From positions 40,155,501 to 40,219,500 of the forward strand of contig NC_090997.1 of NCBI RefSeq assembly GCF_041146395.1: a stretch of 64,000 bases of DNA, given 5' to 3'. Positions 22,181 through 33,734 of this stretch are shown piece by piece. The DNA is from Eulemur rufifrons. Taxonomy: Eukaryota; Chordata; Mammalia; Primates; Lemuridae. Below the pieces are notes generated by a model that saw only the letters and a list, made by a program, of their open reading frames with translations, searched no databases and was not told the DNA's origin. The translations under genes and the position numbers were made by a program. How positions within the stretch are numbered: position 1 is the stretch's first letter; the number at the start of each line of letters is the position of its first letter.

Positions 22181-23142
22181 CTTTTATAGAAGACCATACA
22201 GGATTGAATACTGAACTATTATGCATTCTTTTTTTCTTGTGCTGTATGGTAAGAACCAATACAGATCTTTTTATTTCAGTTCTGCATTTATTTTCTATTT
22301 GGCCTTTATTAAATTATCCAATAACTGAATCTTAGTCTCTTTATATCTTAAATTGTGCATTTATGCCAACCATATAATTAGTTAAAAGATATAATAATAC
22401 TTCCCAGAATAATTTAAAATACTAGTAAATTAACAAACATAATGTACCTAATGCAGTGCATCTAAAAATGCTAATTATTGTTAGTAGGCAGATAAAAATA
22501 CTGCTACCACTTTTTTTCTAATAAATCAACACATCCCCTTTTATTGTTTTTCTCACACCCTTTACTTCTTTCTCTTTCACTCTGCTGTAGCTCTAGTAAA
22601 CAGGTCTAATTTATGCCCACGTAAGGCATAGCAATAACATTTCACTACACCTTGCTGTCCATCTTGTCCTCTGCTATTGGTCTTAATATCCTTGTATTAA
22701 TACAGTATTTGTGGCATATTATACTTCTATTCAAATACTTTAATTCCTGATTGTCTATCTAATACAATCTGCACTTCTTAGTCTTTTTTAAAAATCTTAT
22801 AGTGATTTGATATCAGTCGTATCTTATAGTCTAGTAAAGGGACTGAATTGTTGAGTCCCTTTCAAAGTTCCATTTTATATTATTTCTTTAAACTGGTTGA
22901 TGTTGCTTCCTTTATATCAAAAGTACCATCGCTGATTTTAATCTATTATGTTTATGTATCAAGATTGAATTAAAACTCAGCCACTTCAATGAATCTTCTT
23001 TTGTTATTCTCAGATAGCAAAGAACCCTTCCCCAACTTTTTTGAAATTCTATAGCTCTTGTTCTTTGAAACTTTGAAAAGGGCAAATAACATACAAAGAT
23101 ATAGGAGTTTGAGTTAAGAGACTTAGCTTCCTTTTCTGAGTC
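22181..23142. other. no recognised feature
   Basis: No gene or clear repeat was recognised. The minus frame ending at 22912 runs into the adjacent MER1 and is not a gene. Confidence 0.4.
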
Positions 23143-23150
23143 TTTTAAGC

Positions 23151-23520
23151 CTACGGTCCCCAACTCCCAGGCTGTGGACTGGTTACCAGTACCAGTCCAT
23201 AGCCTGTCAGGAAATGGACCCACAATAGGAAGTGCGTGCAGGTGAGAAAGTAAAGCTTCATCTGTATTTACAGCCACTTCCCATTGCTCATATCACTGCC
23301 TGAGCTCTGCCTTCTGTCAGATCAGTGGCAGCATTAGATTCTGCATTATGGTAAGCTGTATAATTATTTCATTATATATTACAATGTAATAATAATAGAA
23401 ACAAAATGCACAATAAATGTAATGCACTTGAATCATCCCAAAACCACCCCTCCCGCAGTCCATGGAAAAATTTTCTTCCATGAAACCAGTCCTTGGTGCC
23501 AAAAAGGTTGGGGACTGCTG
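23151..23520 (-). mobile_element. MER1-type hAT-Charlie element, near complete, antisense
   Basis: The right end reads 'ttggtgccaaaaaggttggg' then 'gactgctg', the reverse complement of the canonical MER1 start. The left end reads 'ctacggtccccaactcccag'. Inside is the typical AT-rich middle ('attatatattacaatgtaat'). At about 370 bases it keeps the internal region that the copies at 1396 and 15954 have lost. An 8-bp target duplication flanks it: ttttaagc (23143-23150) and ttttaaga (23521-23528), 7 of 8 identical. Confidence 0.9.
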
Positions 23521-23528
23521 TTTTAAGA

Positions 23529-23874
23529 TCCAACAGTAAAATCATAGGCAAATCATTTCATGCTTTTGAAGATCAAATATCTGAATATATGTGGTAATCC
23601 ATACACCAATGTGTAATTATCGGTTATAATAATTACTAGCTTTTTAAAAGTTACCATGTAGTATATACAGTTCTTTGATATTTCAATTCTGAGACTGAAT
23701 TGGAACCTCTCAGAAATGAAAAATATATAACATTTTTCAAAATATATATAAACTATGATTATATCCATCCTATGAAGTATCATGAAGCCTTTCAAAATAA
23801 CATTTGTCAAGAATATTTAAGAGAAATTAAAATTTCTTTAAAAAAAAAACAGGGTAAAAAATTTTAATAAGCGC
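23529..23874. other. no recognised feature
   Basis: AT-rich, with no gene or repeat recognised. Confidence 0.4.
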
Positions 23875-24100
23875 TTTAAAACTAGATTGCCTGGGTTTAA
23901 GATTCACCTCTAAGCACTTACTAACTTGATAACCTTGGAAAAAGTATCTAATCCCTCTGTACTTCATCCACATTTGTATAATGATAGAAAAAAACACACC
24001 TCATAGGGCTACTGTGATTTATTACTTACTAAGATATATATGGAAAATACATACTAAAGCTCCTAGTACATCATTGGTATACAATGCTGACAATTAAAAT
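23875..24100 (+). mobile_element. MIR SINE, sense
   Basis: In order: 'gattgcctgggtttaagatt', 'cacttactaacttgataacc', 'taatccctctgtacttcatc', 'acctcatagggctactgtga' and 'gctcctagtacatcattggt'. This follows the MIR consensus closely from its core to its 3' part. Confidence 0.85.
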
Positions 24101-25269
24101 AAGCCTATTTCAAAAGTGTGTGTTTTAAATAATCTCAAAAAGTAAATAAAAATAATAAATGTCTCATAAGATGATTCTGTTTATGGGATGGGATGCTAGG
24201 TCATTTTGATTTTCTTCTGTAGTTTTTTTTTTTTTTTCTGTGTACTCTATTTTCCTACAATAAGAACATATATTTTTTTCTAGCAAATATAGACATTTAT
24301 TAATTGTTTATCAGTTAATTAATTAGCAAGTAGGCACAATTCATTTCATGCAATCTATGTATTAAGCTCAGTGAAGGTCTGTGTCTCTTTAGGTGCTCCC
24401 AAATCAGGACTATGCATTAGAAACCAATGGCTGAACAGAGCACACTTAAAAGATCAGTTAATGAAGATAAGCTGCAGGTCTCACTAGTCTCTTGTAATAT
24501 TTTCAGACAAGGATAGGGAGTATCATCCAGTGGTTGCCTGGAAAATGGTAACAACCCATTCTTCAGAAATAGAAAGTTCTGATTTTTAGTGTTTGCTTAT
24601 TTCTGTGGGATAAATTCACACACCATGACTGATATCAAGCTATCGGCATGGTGTCACTGAACAAAGAGTTGGGGAAAAATGTGGAGCAGCATACCGCTAC
24701 ATAAGATCTCCACCATACAGCTACTATAGGTGTAAACAGTGTCTCTTAGTTGTTAGGAAAAGCATAGGAAATAACAAAGGAAAATAAAATTAGTAGAGGT
24801 TTGAGTATGTATTACTTTTGTTTTTAATCTAATGTATTTAATTGTAAGATAATATACTTTAATTTTTAATTATGGCTTTAGTTGTGTCTCCTGAAAATTT
24901 TACAATATGTTCTTGAGAGCTGGCATGAATCAGCTCCAGCACACTGCTGAGAGTATTTCTGAAATATGTAGCTCATCCATTTGTTTTGAATATCTTTACT
25001 TTTAACAATGAAATCCCATTCCTAAAAATTCATCATATCAGTTAAGAGACTACTATTTTTACAAAAATGAAATATACTCATCGTGCTATTTAACAGAATG
25101 AGGATTGCTGATTGAGATACTGATTGGAGAAGCACTTGTTGTATCCTCTGAATTGTGGTTCTTTCAGATAGAATGCTAGCTGACCATCCTGAACTGTGCA
25201 TTTTTAAAATTTGACTGACAATCACTTTAGTATTCATCTCAAAAGATAACTATTTTTAAATTAAACTTT
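24101..25269. other. no recognised gene; poly-T run
   Basis: A T run lies at 24223-24237. No gene or other repeat was recognised. Confidence 0.4.
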
Positions 25270-25500
25270 ATGTTATTATATAATTATAGATTCACATACA
25301 GTTGTGAAAAATACTGCAGAGAAATTCCACATAGCTTTTACCGAGTATCCCTCAATTTTAACATCTTGCAGTGTTATAGAACAATATCACAACCAGTATA
25401 CTGACATTGATACAGTCAAGATACAGAATATTTCCATTATTACAAGGATCTCTCCTGTTGCCATTTTATGCCCACACCCATTTCCTTACCATTTTCAGCT
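25270..25500 (-). mobile_element. old L1 3' region, antisense
   Basis: Blocks 'tatagattcacatacagttg', 'ttttaacatcttgcagtgtt', 'atagaacaatatcacaacca' and 'tatactgacattgatacagt' match a widespread old-L1 3' sequence that also occurs, more diverged, at about 32345-32540. Family assignment is from memory. Confidence 0.5.
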
Positions 25501-25509
25501 ACAAGTTGT

Positions 25510-25610
25510 TGTATTCCTTGGCTTGTAGCCCCTTCTCCCATCTTCAAAGTATCACTCCAAGCTCTGCTTCTGTGACCAAATTGTCTTTTCTGTCTGACTT
25601 TCTTCAGTCC
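25510..25610 (-). mobile_element. MLT1-type LTR fragment, antisense
   Basis: 'ttggcttgtagccccttctc', 'ccatcttcaaagtatcactc' and 'ctctgcttctgtgaccaaat' match the central part of an MLT1 LTR in reverse complement. The same region of the copy at 1933-2392 is partly preserved. Confidence 0.6.
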
Positions 25611-25959
25611 CTTATATACATATTATGCAATTTTCATCCCCACTATTCAGTTTCATTTCTACAATTAAAAGCATTTAACACCATCAATCTTTAGGTTGTG
25701 ATTAGTCAACACACGTGTTGATATTCTAAGGCTCATTTCCTTTTAGATTCCACAGAAAGAGTGAAAGGGAACAATGTCCCTGAGTTCATGAAGGTTCCCC
25801 AGGGCTTACTGCAAGAATTAAGTATGCACAGATTTGGGTATACTTGGGTGTACTCGGGAGGAGCTGGGGGTGCCTAGAACACATCTCCCATGTGTATCGA
25901 GGGCCAACTGTACTACTGCACTTGGTTAATTACATACTTCTTTCATCATGGAGGGAGCA
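25611..25959. other. unassigned, probably repeat-derived
   Basis: The text 'acacatctcccatgtgtatc' and 'gagggccaactgta' near 25880-25915 is reminiscent of a common mammalian repeat, but I cannot name it. Confidence 0.3.
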
Positions 25960-26400
25960 GAAATTTAGTTTTACTGGAATAGATAGCTACTTTGGATATA
26001 GATTTCCCTTCCTTGCCTATACTACTTCTGCAAGCACCACTATCTGGACTCACAAAATGCCTTAATCACTATCACAGAAGAGCCCATACAATTATTCTTG
26101 ATCAAGAAATTCATTTCATAACAAAGAAAGTTCAGGAGTGGACTCATGCCTATGAAATTAACTCATCTTACCACATACCTCATCATCCAGAAGTTGCTGG
26201 TGTAATTGAAATGTATATTTGCTTACTTAAGAATTAGCTACATTGCAAGAATAAAGTTCTGTTTGGTAGGATATAGTCTGTTTTGAATCAGAGGTCATTT
26301 AATGGTTCTGTGTCCCCCATAGCCAGTACACTTGGGTCTTGGAATCAAGGGTGGAAATGTGAGTGTCTCCTCTTGTAATTATACCCAACAAATTGAATAG
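25960..26400 (+). mobile_element. ERVL-type pol relic: integrase core fragment
   Basis: A plus-strand frame around 26074-26235 reads DQEIHFITKKVQEW, then HAYEINSSYHIPHHPEVAG and VIEM. This matches the integrase core of ERVL-like endogenous retroviruses: an Asp-containing start, the conserved HHPEAAG-type loop, and the final catalytic Glu (here in VIEM). Integrase normally joins proviral DNA to the host genome. Here only a short piece of it survives, the flanks do not hold one frame, and no RT, protease or envelope region is seen. It is an ancient dead copy. The boundaries are approximate. A MaLR relative rather than ERVL proper is possible, but those usually lack pol. Confidence 0.65.
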
Positions 26401-28129
26401 AATAAATTTTTCATGAATATAAGTAATAAAATCAAAAAGCCTTTGTCAATAACATGATGACTACTAGCGAATGTAGAAGGAAAGATAGAATTAGAAAACC
26501 AATGTTTGGAAACTATCACAGTAATAATGAGTTCAACATGAAGTATCAATGAATGTTGTAACTAATAAATAAAAGTTTGATGAGGATGGATATTTATATA
26601 GACTTAAGTACCTCCTCCCAGAAAACATATTATTAACTATAAAGGGGAAGAGAGTAATTTTACAGTGGGAAAAATGGGCAGACACAAATTTAAACAAATA
26701 ATCAAAATTAGCATCATCCATAACAGGATAAATTGGATTCTTGCACCACCTGGTAGTATTCATTGAGAACATATTATCAATTCTGTGACATTTTTGCCCA
26801 AAGTGCTTAATGTGAAAATACTCATGAAGAAACTTCTGACCAACTCAACTTAGGAGATATTCTTAAGGTGCCAATATCATGGAAGTTATAGGAAGACTGA
26901 GAATTTATTCCAGATTGAAGGAGATACAAAAGGCTTTATAATTAAATGTTAAGTGTGATCCTGGGGGAGGGAACCCCTTTGTTTTGAAGGGCATAAGTAA
27001 AATTGAATAAATTCAAATGTGGTCTGTGATTAGACAGTAGTAACGTCTCAGAGTTAAGTACCCAATTTTAATTGCAGTGTTGTGTGTGGTCTTGTAGGAG
27101 CATGTCCTTTTTGAAAGAATTACATAGTAATATATCTGGGAATTCTGAGATATCATGTTTACAATGTATAATATTTCTGAAAAAAAAAGTTCTTGTACTG
27201 TGCCAACTTTTTGTAAACTAAAAAATATTTCCAACTAAAGGTTGTTTTTCACATTTAAAAAATTGCAAAACTATACATTACTCCTGAATTTCTTTGTAGT
27301 AAGTTGAATTTGGAATGCTTGCTAAATATAATAGAAATTTCACATATAAGTTATAGTTTAGATTTCTATATTTATTGCATGAAAATTATCTATTGTCATA
27401 TTAAGATTTGTAGAGGGAAATAATTATTCATGAATTAATATTAAGACGGTCTACCCAATTTCAAGTTGGTAGTGGGTGGAGACAGGGAGAGTGACAGGTA
27501 AGGGTAGAGAATGAACACGCATCACCAATAAGCTAATTTCAATCTCTATTAGTCTGCAGATTACTGGTACAAAAACAATCATCATCATTACCACTATATT
27601 TAAAATCAGTTGCCAAATTGTGTGAAGTTTTCTATCAAGATTCTGGGTACATTACCAATTATTTTAATTGGTCTCTTCCAACTTCATAATAGAAATCACA
27701 AAATGGAAAAGATTGTAATCCAATTCATCTGGTTTATTACACTTCCAATAGATGTGAAGCTGTGTTTCCTCTTCCTGGTCTCATAGTTCATGAAAGAGGA
27801 TGGGGAATGAAGAGAAAAAGGAGAAGGCATATCGATAGTAGTAAACCAACCACTAATTTACCAGTTATCACCCTATGTTGATAAGATGTAATTTCAGCTT
27901 AATCATTTATCTAGTGTGTGTGTATATATATATGTATATATATGATTAGATTAATTGAAACCATGTAAAAGTCCTCAACATTATCAACTAAAGTTAATAA
28001 AATGAATTTATAAATGATAATAAAAAAGAACAAATTCACATTCTAGTTTCCTTCCACTGCATCAGACCGAGAAGGTGAAAATAGCACAAATAATAGGGTA
28101 CTTGAAATCCACACGCTATGTTTTTTTTT
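26401..28129. other. no recognised gene; short TG/TA microsatellite
   Basis: A (TG)/(TA) alternating stretch is at about 27914-27943. No gene or other repeat family was recognised. Confidence 0.4.
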
Positions 28130-28224
28130 TTGTGTGTGATATTGAAAAAGTCATTTATCTTTATGGTGCCCAATTTCTACATCTTTAAATTCAGCAAGTG
28201 GATTACTTAAGTAATAATCATTTT

Positions 28225-28480
28225 ATTTTGAACCTCCTATGTATTAATACCAGGCATTGTACTGAGTTCTTTTACTGAATTACATAGTTTAAACCTTATT
28301 ACAAAACTATGCAGATGGTTTTCCCCCAATTTTACACATCAGGATATTAATATGGAGGATATCAATATGGATATTAAAAAGTAAATTTACCAACTTCAAA
28401 TACTGGATATGTGGCAGAGCTGGGATTCAGGCCTCAGAGTACCAAAACTCAGAGTGCAAGCTTCCAACCCTACCCTTCCT
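28225..28480 (-). mobile_element. MIR SINE, antisense
   Basis: The plus strand reads 'taataccaggcattgtactg', 'aaaccttattacaaaactat', 'ccccaattttacacatcagg' and, at the right, 'tggcagagctgggattcagg'. This is the reverse complement of MIR. A small duplication ('ggatattaatatgga', 'ggatatcaatatgga') lies inside at about 28342-28372. Confidence 0.8.
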
Positions 28481-29203
28481 GCTCACTGACCCACCCAGGA
28501 TCCCTTTCAGCTCCAACACTTTTAGCATTTACATAAAAAACAGACAGTAAGTAGAGCACAATTTTGTTACATCACTTGGAGGCAAGTAATTATTGCATCC
28601 AATAAAATTTCTTATCCTCTTCCTCAACATATTTTAAGATTTATTTGTAGATCTTTGTCCTTCCTTGCTCCCAAACATTCAAAACTGGTTTTAATCTTTG
28701 TGCATGTGTTTTAGCTTCATTCTTTTGGCGCTCTCTCCTGAAATCTGTAGCAATACAATAGTGCCACAGATCAGTTGACAGCTTTATGTAGAAATTTCAT
28801 GTTTGGCAGGCTTTAATCTAGAAAAGCCTGGAGGACATTTGTCATCTGCCAAGTGAAGTCCTCACAGCTTTTCTTCTCTCACATTTAGAAGTGACATATT
28901 GTGACCTTGCACACTCCTACACTCTTGGGTGTATGATTTCAATGAGATGCATACTCTACTTTCCCAAAGGGTTGTTGCTAATCTTAAAACTGTAATAACA
29001 TTTTCACATTTATTTCTTCTGTCTATTACTCAAGTTATTTTTAAATATTTGTTTTTACCCTGCATTCACATCTCTAAGGACTTGCCATGGAAACATCTGT
29101 GATTCATGTATTTGAATGGGTTTGGGGTAAAACAGAGCCAAGCATAGAGAATCATATTTATCTGTCATGTTAAGGCCTTATGCATTTTTATTTTTACCCA
29201 TTT
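28481..29203. other. no recognised feature
   Basis: No gene or repeat family was recognised. Confidence 0.4.
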
Positions 29204-29820
29204 AATAGTCAAGGTTCTTCAGAGAGACAGAACCGATAGGATATAGGTAGATTATAGATATAGATACAGATATATTAATAGATAAATGAGAGAAGATTAA
29301 TTAGGGGAATTGGCTCACACAAATATGGAGGCTGGAAAGTCCCAAGACAGGATGTCTGCAAGCTGAAGAACCTGGAATGCCGGTAGCATGGCTCAGTCCA
29401 AGTCTTAAGCTCAATCTTCAGAACTAAGGGAGTCTGTGCTGTAATTCTCAGTCTGCAGTCACAGGCCTGAGAACCCAGGAGGGTGGGAGGTGGTATGGGT
29501 GCAAATGCTGGAGCCTCAAGGCTGAAGATCCTGGAGGTCTGATGTCCAAGAGCAGGAAGAGAATATTCCAGCTCCAGGACAGTGAGAGAGAGGAAACTCT
29601 TTTCTCTTCCTTTTTTTTTTTTTTTTTTTTTAATTATCTAGATCCCCAGCCAGTTGAATAGTGGTTGCCCACATTGAGGGTAAATTTTCCCCACTCAGTC
29701 TACTGATTCACATACCAATCTGCTCTGGAAACTCCCTCACAGACACTCCCAGAAACAATACTTTACCAGTTCTCTAGGTATTCCTAATCTGGTTAAGCTA
29801 ACCCCTAAAATTAACCATAA
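29204..29820 (+). mobile_element. MLT2-type LTR (ERVL), near full length, sense
   Basis: It starts 'tagtcaaggttcttcagaga' then 'gacagaaccgatagg', followed by an ATAGAT-rich tract, 'ggggaattggctcacacaaa', 'gtctgatgtccaagagcagg', a T run (29611-29631), 'ccctcacagacactcccaga', and ends 'ctaaaattaaccataatga'. This order matches MLT2 LTRs, the long terminal repeats of ERVL. At about 615 bases it is expanded by the simple repeat and the T run. No internal ERVL region lies beside it, so it is a solo LTR. Confidence 0.8.
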
Positions 29821-30789
29821 TGACTCAGTTTTGTATTTTGTAAATGAAGCCAACCGTACATCACATAGTAAAACAAAAGAAAATAAAACAAAGCATTTTA
29901 GTAATTCTTTATTTCTTGCATAAGGCTTCTGATCTTTTGATGTAAAAGGTTTAACACTCAAGATTTTTTTCCATTTAAATGGATTTTTTTTCATAACCCC
30001 CAAATCTGATGGCCTAGTATTTGTTTTATATGAAAAAAAACAAACATGATTAGCCATACTTTTTATTATAAAGGCAGTATGTTTGTTACATTTAACATTC
30101 TAAACATGTTCATTCTTTTTTTGTTAGTTTTTATTTAAGTGATATGTATAGCTAACGACTGTGGTTATTAAGAACATAAATATCACAGATTCATGATTAT
30201 TGTGCTAATTTTAACTTTTATACATAAATTAAAATAGTACTGTGTATTTTAATCTAGTTTTTAGTGATAAATGTTGAAGGGAATATTAGTTCTGAAATTG
30301 GCATGTATTGCTAGATCATGGTGACTTACTAAGTATAAGTCATTATTCAAATTGGAACACCTTTTACAGTAAAAAGGCATACTGACCTGAGGATGACAGG
30401 ACAGTAGGTATACACTGGTAAGTGCCCAGGCCAACTGGGATATGAATTACTCTGGATGTGAGAGATAAAGTACTGGTAAATGCCAGGGATAAAGTTCACA
30501 ATTGTTTGGCTAAGAAACTTATTATATATTTATCCCAATACTCCTCTGACTTTGCTGGGTATGGTTAGAGTTTTTCTCTTGGCTATACATTTGAGTCTCA
30601 ATAATGCTCCTGTCGCACATATTGAATTGATATGCAACAGGTAGAGTGAGGCAAACATTTCATATCCAGAGGTGAATGTAACTATTTTCTATGTATCCTG
30701 GGCAGGGTAATTCTGAGCCTCTGGTAAGGGGAGGGGAAGCATGTATCTAAAATAAATCTGTATGTGTTAGAATAGGTTCAGATTTTCTA
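29821..30789. other. no recognised feature
   Basis: The minus frame at 29737-30057 runs from the LTR into unique sequence and has no domain. Nothing else was recognised. Confidence 0.4.
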
Positions 30790-30965
30790 CTTGGTTTTTC
30801 CCAAACTTATTTATTTTTTATAACATTGAATGTGTTTACCATGTAGAACACGATGTTTTGAAGTACATATACACTGTAAAATGGTTAAATCTAGCTAATT
30901 AACAAATGCATTACCCACATAGTTAGCATTTCTGTGGTAAGAACACTTATCCCCTACCTTGGAAG
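30790..30965 (-). mobile_element. L1 3' UTR fragment, antisense
   Basis: 'gtagaacacgatgttttgaa', 'gttaaatctagctaattaac' and 'aaatgcattacccacatagt' match a known old-L1 3' UTR segment in reverse complement. Confidence 0.6.
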
Positions 30966-31149
30966 CATTACTGCTTCATCCCATCAGTTGTCTTTTTAAA
31001 ATGGTGTGGAGCAAGACATTTTACCATATCTCTCAATCTCAAAATTCTAGGAAAAATAATATATAAATTCATTTAAAAAGATTTGTGAGTGATAGAGAAA
31101 CAATGCTAGGAGAAAATAAAATATGGCTATACCAAAGGAAAAATAAAGG
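30966..31149. other. no recognised feature
   Basis: Short interval before the young L1 end. Nothing was recognised. Confidence 0.4.
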
Positions 31150-31996
31150 GGGAAATTTATGAGATATCACTTAACTCCAGTGAGAATGGCCTTTATCAAA
31201 AAGTCCCAAAACAACACATGTTGGCATGGATGCGGAGAGACAGGAACACTCATACACTGCTGGTGGGACTGCAAACCCTGTGGAAAGCATTATGGAGATA
31301 CCTTAAACAGATTCAAGTAGACCTACCATTCGATCCAGCAATCCCATTATCGGGCATCTACCCAAAGGAACTTAAGTCATTCTATGACAAAGACACCTGT
31401 ACCCGAATGTTTATAGCAGCACAATTCACAATTGCAAAGATGTGGAAACAACCCAAATGCCCATCAATTCATGAATGGATTAGTAAATTGTGGTATATGT
31501 ATACCATGGAGTACTACTCAGCTATAAGAAATAACAGTGATACAACATCTCTTTGGTTCTCCTGGAGAGAGTTGGAACCCATTCTATTAAGCGAAGTATC
31601 TCAAGAATGGAAAAACAAGCATCACATGTACTCACCAGAAAATTGGTTTCCCTGATCATCACCTAAATGCACATTTGGGAATGATACCAATTGGATATCA
31701 GACTGAGGTGGGGGGTGGGGGAAGGGGATGCCTCCAAGGTGTATGCCTCCATGATGAGTGCGTTGCCCACCGTCTGGGGAATGGTCACGCTTGAAGGTGC
31801 TGACCCGGGGAGATGGGGGGTGGGGAGAGGGGATGGAGGTATAACTACATGATGAGTGCGATGTGCACTGTCTGGGGAATGGGTACGCTTGGAGCTCTCA
31901 ATCGGGGGGATGGGCGGTACATGGGCAACGTATGTAACCTGAACTTTTGTACCCCCATAATAAGCTGAAATAAAAAAAAAAATTATGGGAAATTTA
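31150..31996 (+). mobile_element. 5'-truncated young L1 with duplicated G-rich 3' UTR
   Basis: The L1 body is about 31160-31986, flanked by a 10-bp duplication 'gggaaattta' (31150-31159 and 31987-31996). It begins at 'tgagatatcacttaactcca' in the ORF2 C-terminus and ends 'ataagctgaaataaaaaaaa'. The 3' UTR holds two related units ('gatgagtgcgttgcccaccg' at about 31754 and 'gatgagtgcgatgtgcactg' at about 31852) where the copy at 3551-4881 has only one. Four G-runs of four or more lie at 31807-31832. Confidence 0.93.
31160..31655 (+). pseudogene. L1 ORF2 C-terminal fragment with a 10-base deletion
   Basis: The ORF2 C-terminal frame starts with [15 protein letters not shown] text at about 31180, then loses 10 bases near 31277: 'tgcaaaccctgtgg' stands where the copy at 3551 has 'tgcaaactagtacaacctct' and 'gtgg'. 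This shifts the frame. Downstream the correct frame continues as [27 protein letters not shown] and ends in WKNKHHMYSPENWFP before a stop at 31653-31655. The open frame that starts at 31218 is in the wrong frame until the deletion. Confidence 0.88.
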
Positions 31997-32180
31997 CTGT
32001 TCGTTAAGCATGTTCTAATTGTGTATGTTTGATTCACAGTAACCCGATAAAGTAATACTGTCATTATATCCATTAAATGGATGATAAAATAATAGATAAA
32101 AATTATGAAAATTTTCCAGTGTCACACAGAGAGTAAGAAGGGAAGCTGAGATTGAATCCAAGCAGTCAAGACTAGAACAC
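31997..32180 (-). mobile_element. MIR-like SINE, antisense
   Basis: 'cattaaatggatgataaaat', 'tccagtgtcacacagagagt' and 'aagaagggaagctgagattg' follow the reverse complement of MIR (acagatgaggaaac, aaggtcacacagctagt, aagtggcagagctgggat). Confidence 0.7.
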
Positions 32181-32344
32181 ATGCATAATTACCTCTACAT
32201 TATGCTTTTCATGATGGATAGAACAATGCCATTTTTAGGAAAACCCCTCCAATAAACTAGGCATCATACATTTTATTTAAGAGAAGATTAGAATAATCAT
32301 TAAGTATGTGAAAATCAATACTAATATTTAAAATATTATTTTAT

Positions 32345-32540
32345 TTTCTGACAGGTTCAGATTTATAGGAAAAGTCATGAAGACAGTAGAACTCCCATAT
32401 ACTTTTCATTCAGTTCTCCTGTTGTCAACAGCTTTTATTAATATGGTACATTTATCACAATTAATAAGCCATTACTGACATATTATTATTAGCTAATATC
32501 TATACTTTATTCATGCTTTTTTAGATTTTAATGGTTTATT
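32345..32540 (-). mobile_element. old L1 3' region, antisense
   Basis: 'caggttcagatttataggaa', 'agaactcccatatacttttc', 'ttgtcaacagcttttattaa' and 'acatttatcacaattaataa' match the same old-L1 3' family as 25270-25500. Confidence 0.55.
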
Positions 32541-33566
32541 CTATTGTAATATTTTATTTTAAGTCATTTATGTAAGAGGCAAATATTAATTTTAATGTAA
32601 CACTTTTAATTTCATACTATCTATATATACAACCATCTTGTCTTTCTACACTGATACTTAGAAATACTTATGCGAAGGAAATTCAGAATGGATGGATTTT
32701 TCTTTCATCAAAGTTTTGGAAATTACCACATTGCACATGCTGACCAAAATTTAATCATCTACAACATTTACTTTGAGGATAGGTCTCTGCAGACAAAGCA
32801 TTCTATTAATGTATAATTTTAGCACTAGTCAAGTAAGAGTTTAAGTTACATTAATCTTTCTGAAGTAAAACAAAGATATATTTTCTAATCTAGCAGTGAA
32901 AAAAACTTTGGTTCAAAAAATATGGCCTCAAAACATAGGTCTAACACATCAACTGAGCTAGGAATCAGCAGAGCCATCCACAGAACTGTAGGCTCAGAGG
33001 ACTGCTTAGTTTCATAACTTGTTCAAACGAGAAAGCATCATTGAATACCTATTGGGAGTAAAATTAATAATTCACTTATTTTTCTATTAAAAGTTGTTTA
33101 TTTGTCATATTTTAGTAGGGTCTTTGAAGGCTAAAAGGACAGATAAAGTTCCAGCTATGTTCTTTACTGTTATTTTGGGCTAGTAAACCTTTCTATTTCT
33201 TATTGCCTGAGGTGGGATAATTATATTGATCGCACAGTTTGTTGTCAGGATTAATATATTAATGGCCTAGCAAAAGTACCTGAAACATGGCAAATGATGA
33301 CGATAACAACAACAATAATAATAATAGTAAGATCTGGTAATTATTGTGTACTTATCCTAGACCGGTTATGTCAGACACCCTCTAAGTGAGTGCAAGTTTC
33401 AAATCAATTATAAGTCATTTTGCTTTCCCATTGACTTAGACAAAATTCATTGCATTTTCCCTTTTACTTTAAAATGTACAATCTATTCTTTTATAATATT
33501 TATTGCATTATAGCCAGTATTATAGCAGGTTATCATAATCATCATTGCATGGTAATAAGAGCAGAA
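32541..33566. other. no recognised gene; AAC/AAT simple repeat
   Basis: A short (AAC)/(AAT) repeat lies at about 33306-33328. MIR-like text may be present near 33340-33420 but is too weak to call. Nothing else was recognised. Confidence 0.35.
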
Positions 33567-33690
33567 AATAATAGCTGGTATTTAGTGACTACCTGCCAGG
33601 TACTTTATATGAATAATTTTTTTAAAAAGTCCTGTTACTTAAGTATTGCTATTATTTCTTCTACTGCATATAGATCTATAATCCACTGAT
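33567..33690 (-). mobile_element. MIR-like fragment, antisense
   Basis: 'atagctggtatttagtgact', 'acctgccaggtactttatat' and 'gaataatttt' resemble the reverse complement of the MIR 3' part (atttattgagcgctta, ctatgtgccaggcactgt). Low divergence is not expected and not seen. Confidence 0.45.
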
Positions 33691-33734
33691 CCTATCACCT
33701 TATCACTCTCTATCACCTCTTCATGGACACTGTC

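Noticed and set aside
28342..28372. Short direct repeat 'ggatatnaatatgga'
   Set aside because: Small and within a MIR. Noted there, not worth a separate finding.
31663..32073. 136-codon minus-strand open frame rich in Pro, Ser and His
   Set aside because: It is the reverse complement of the G-rich L1 3' UTR, whose composition alone gives Pro/Ser-rich translation.
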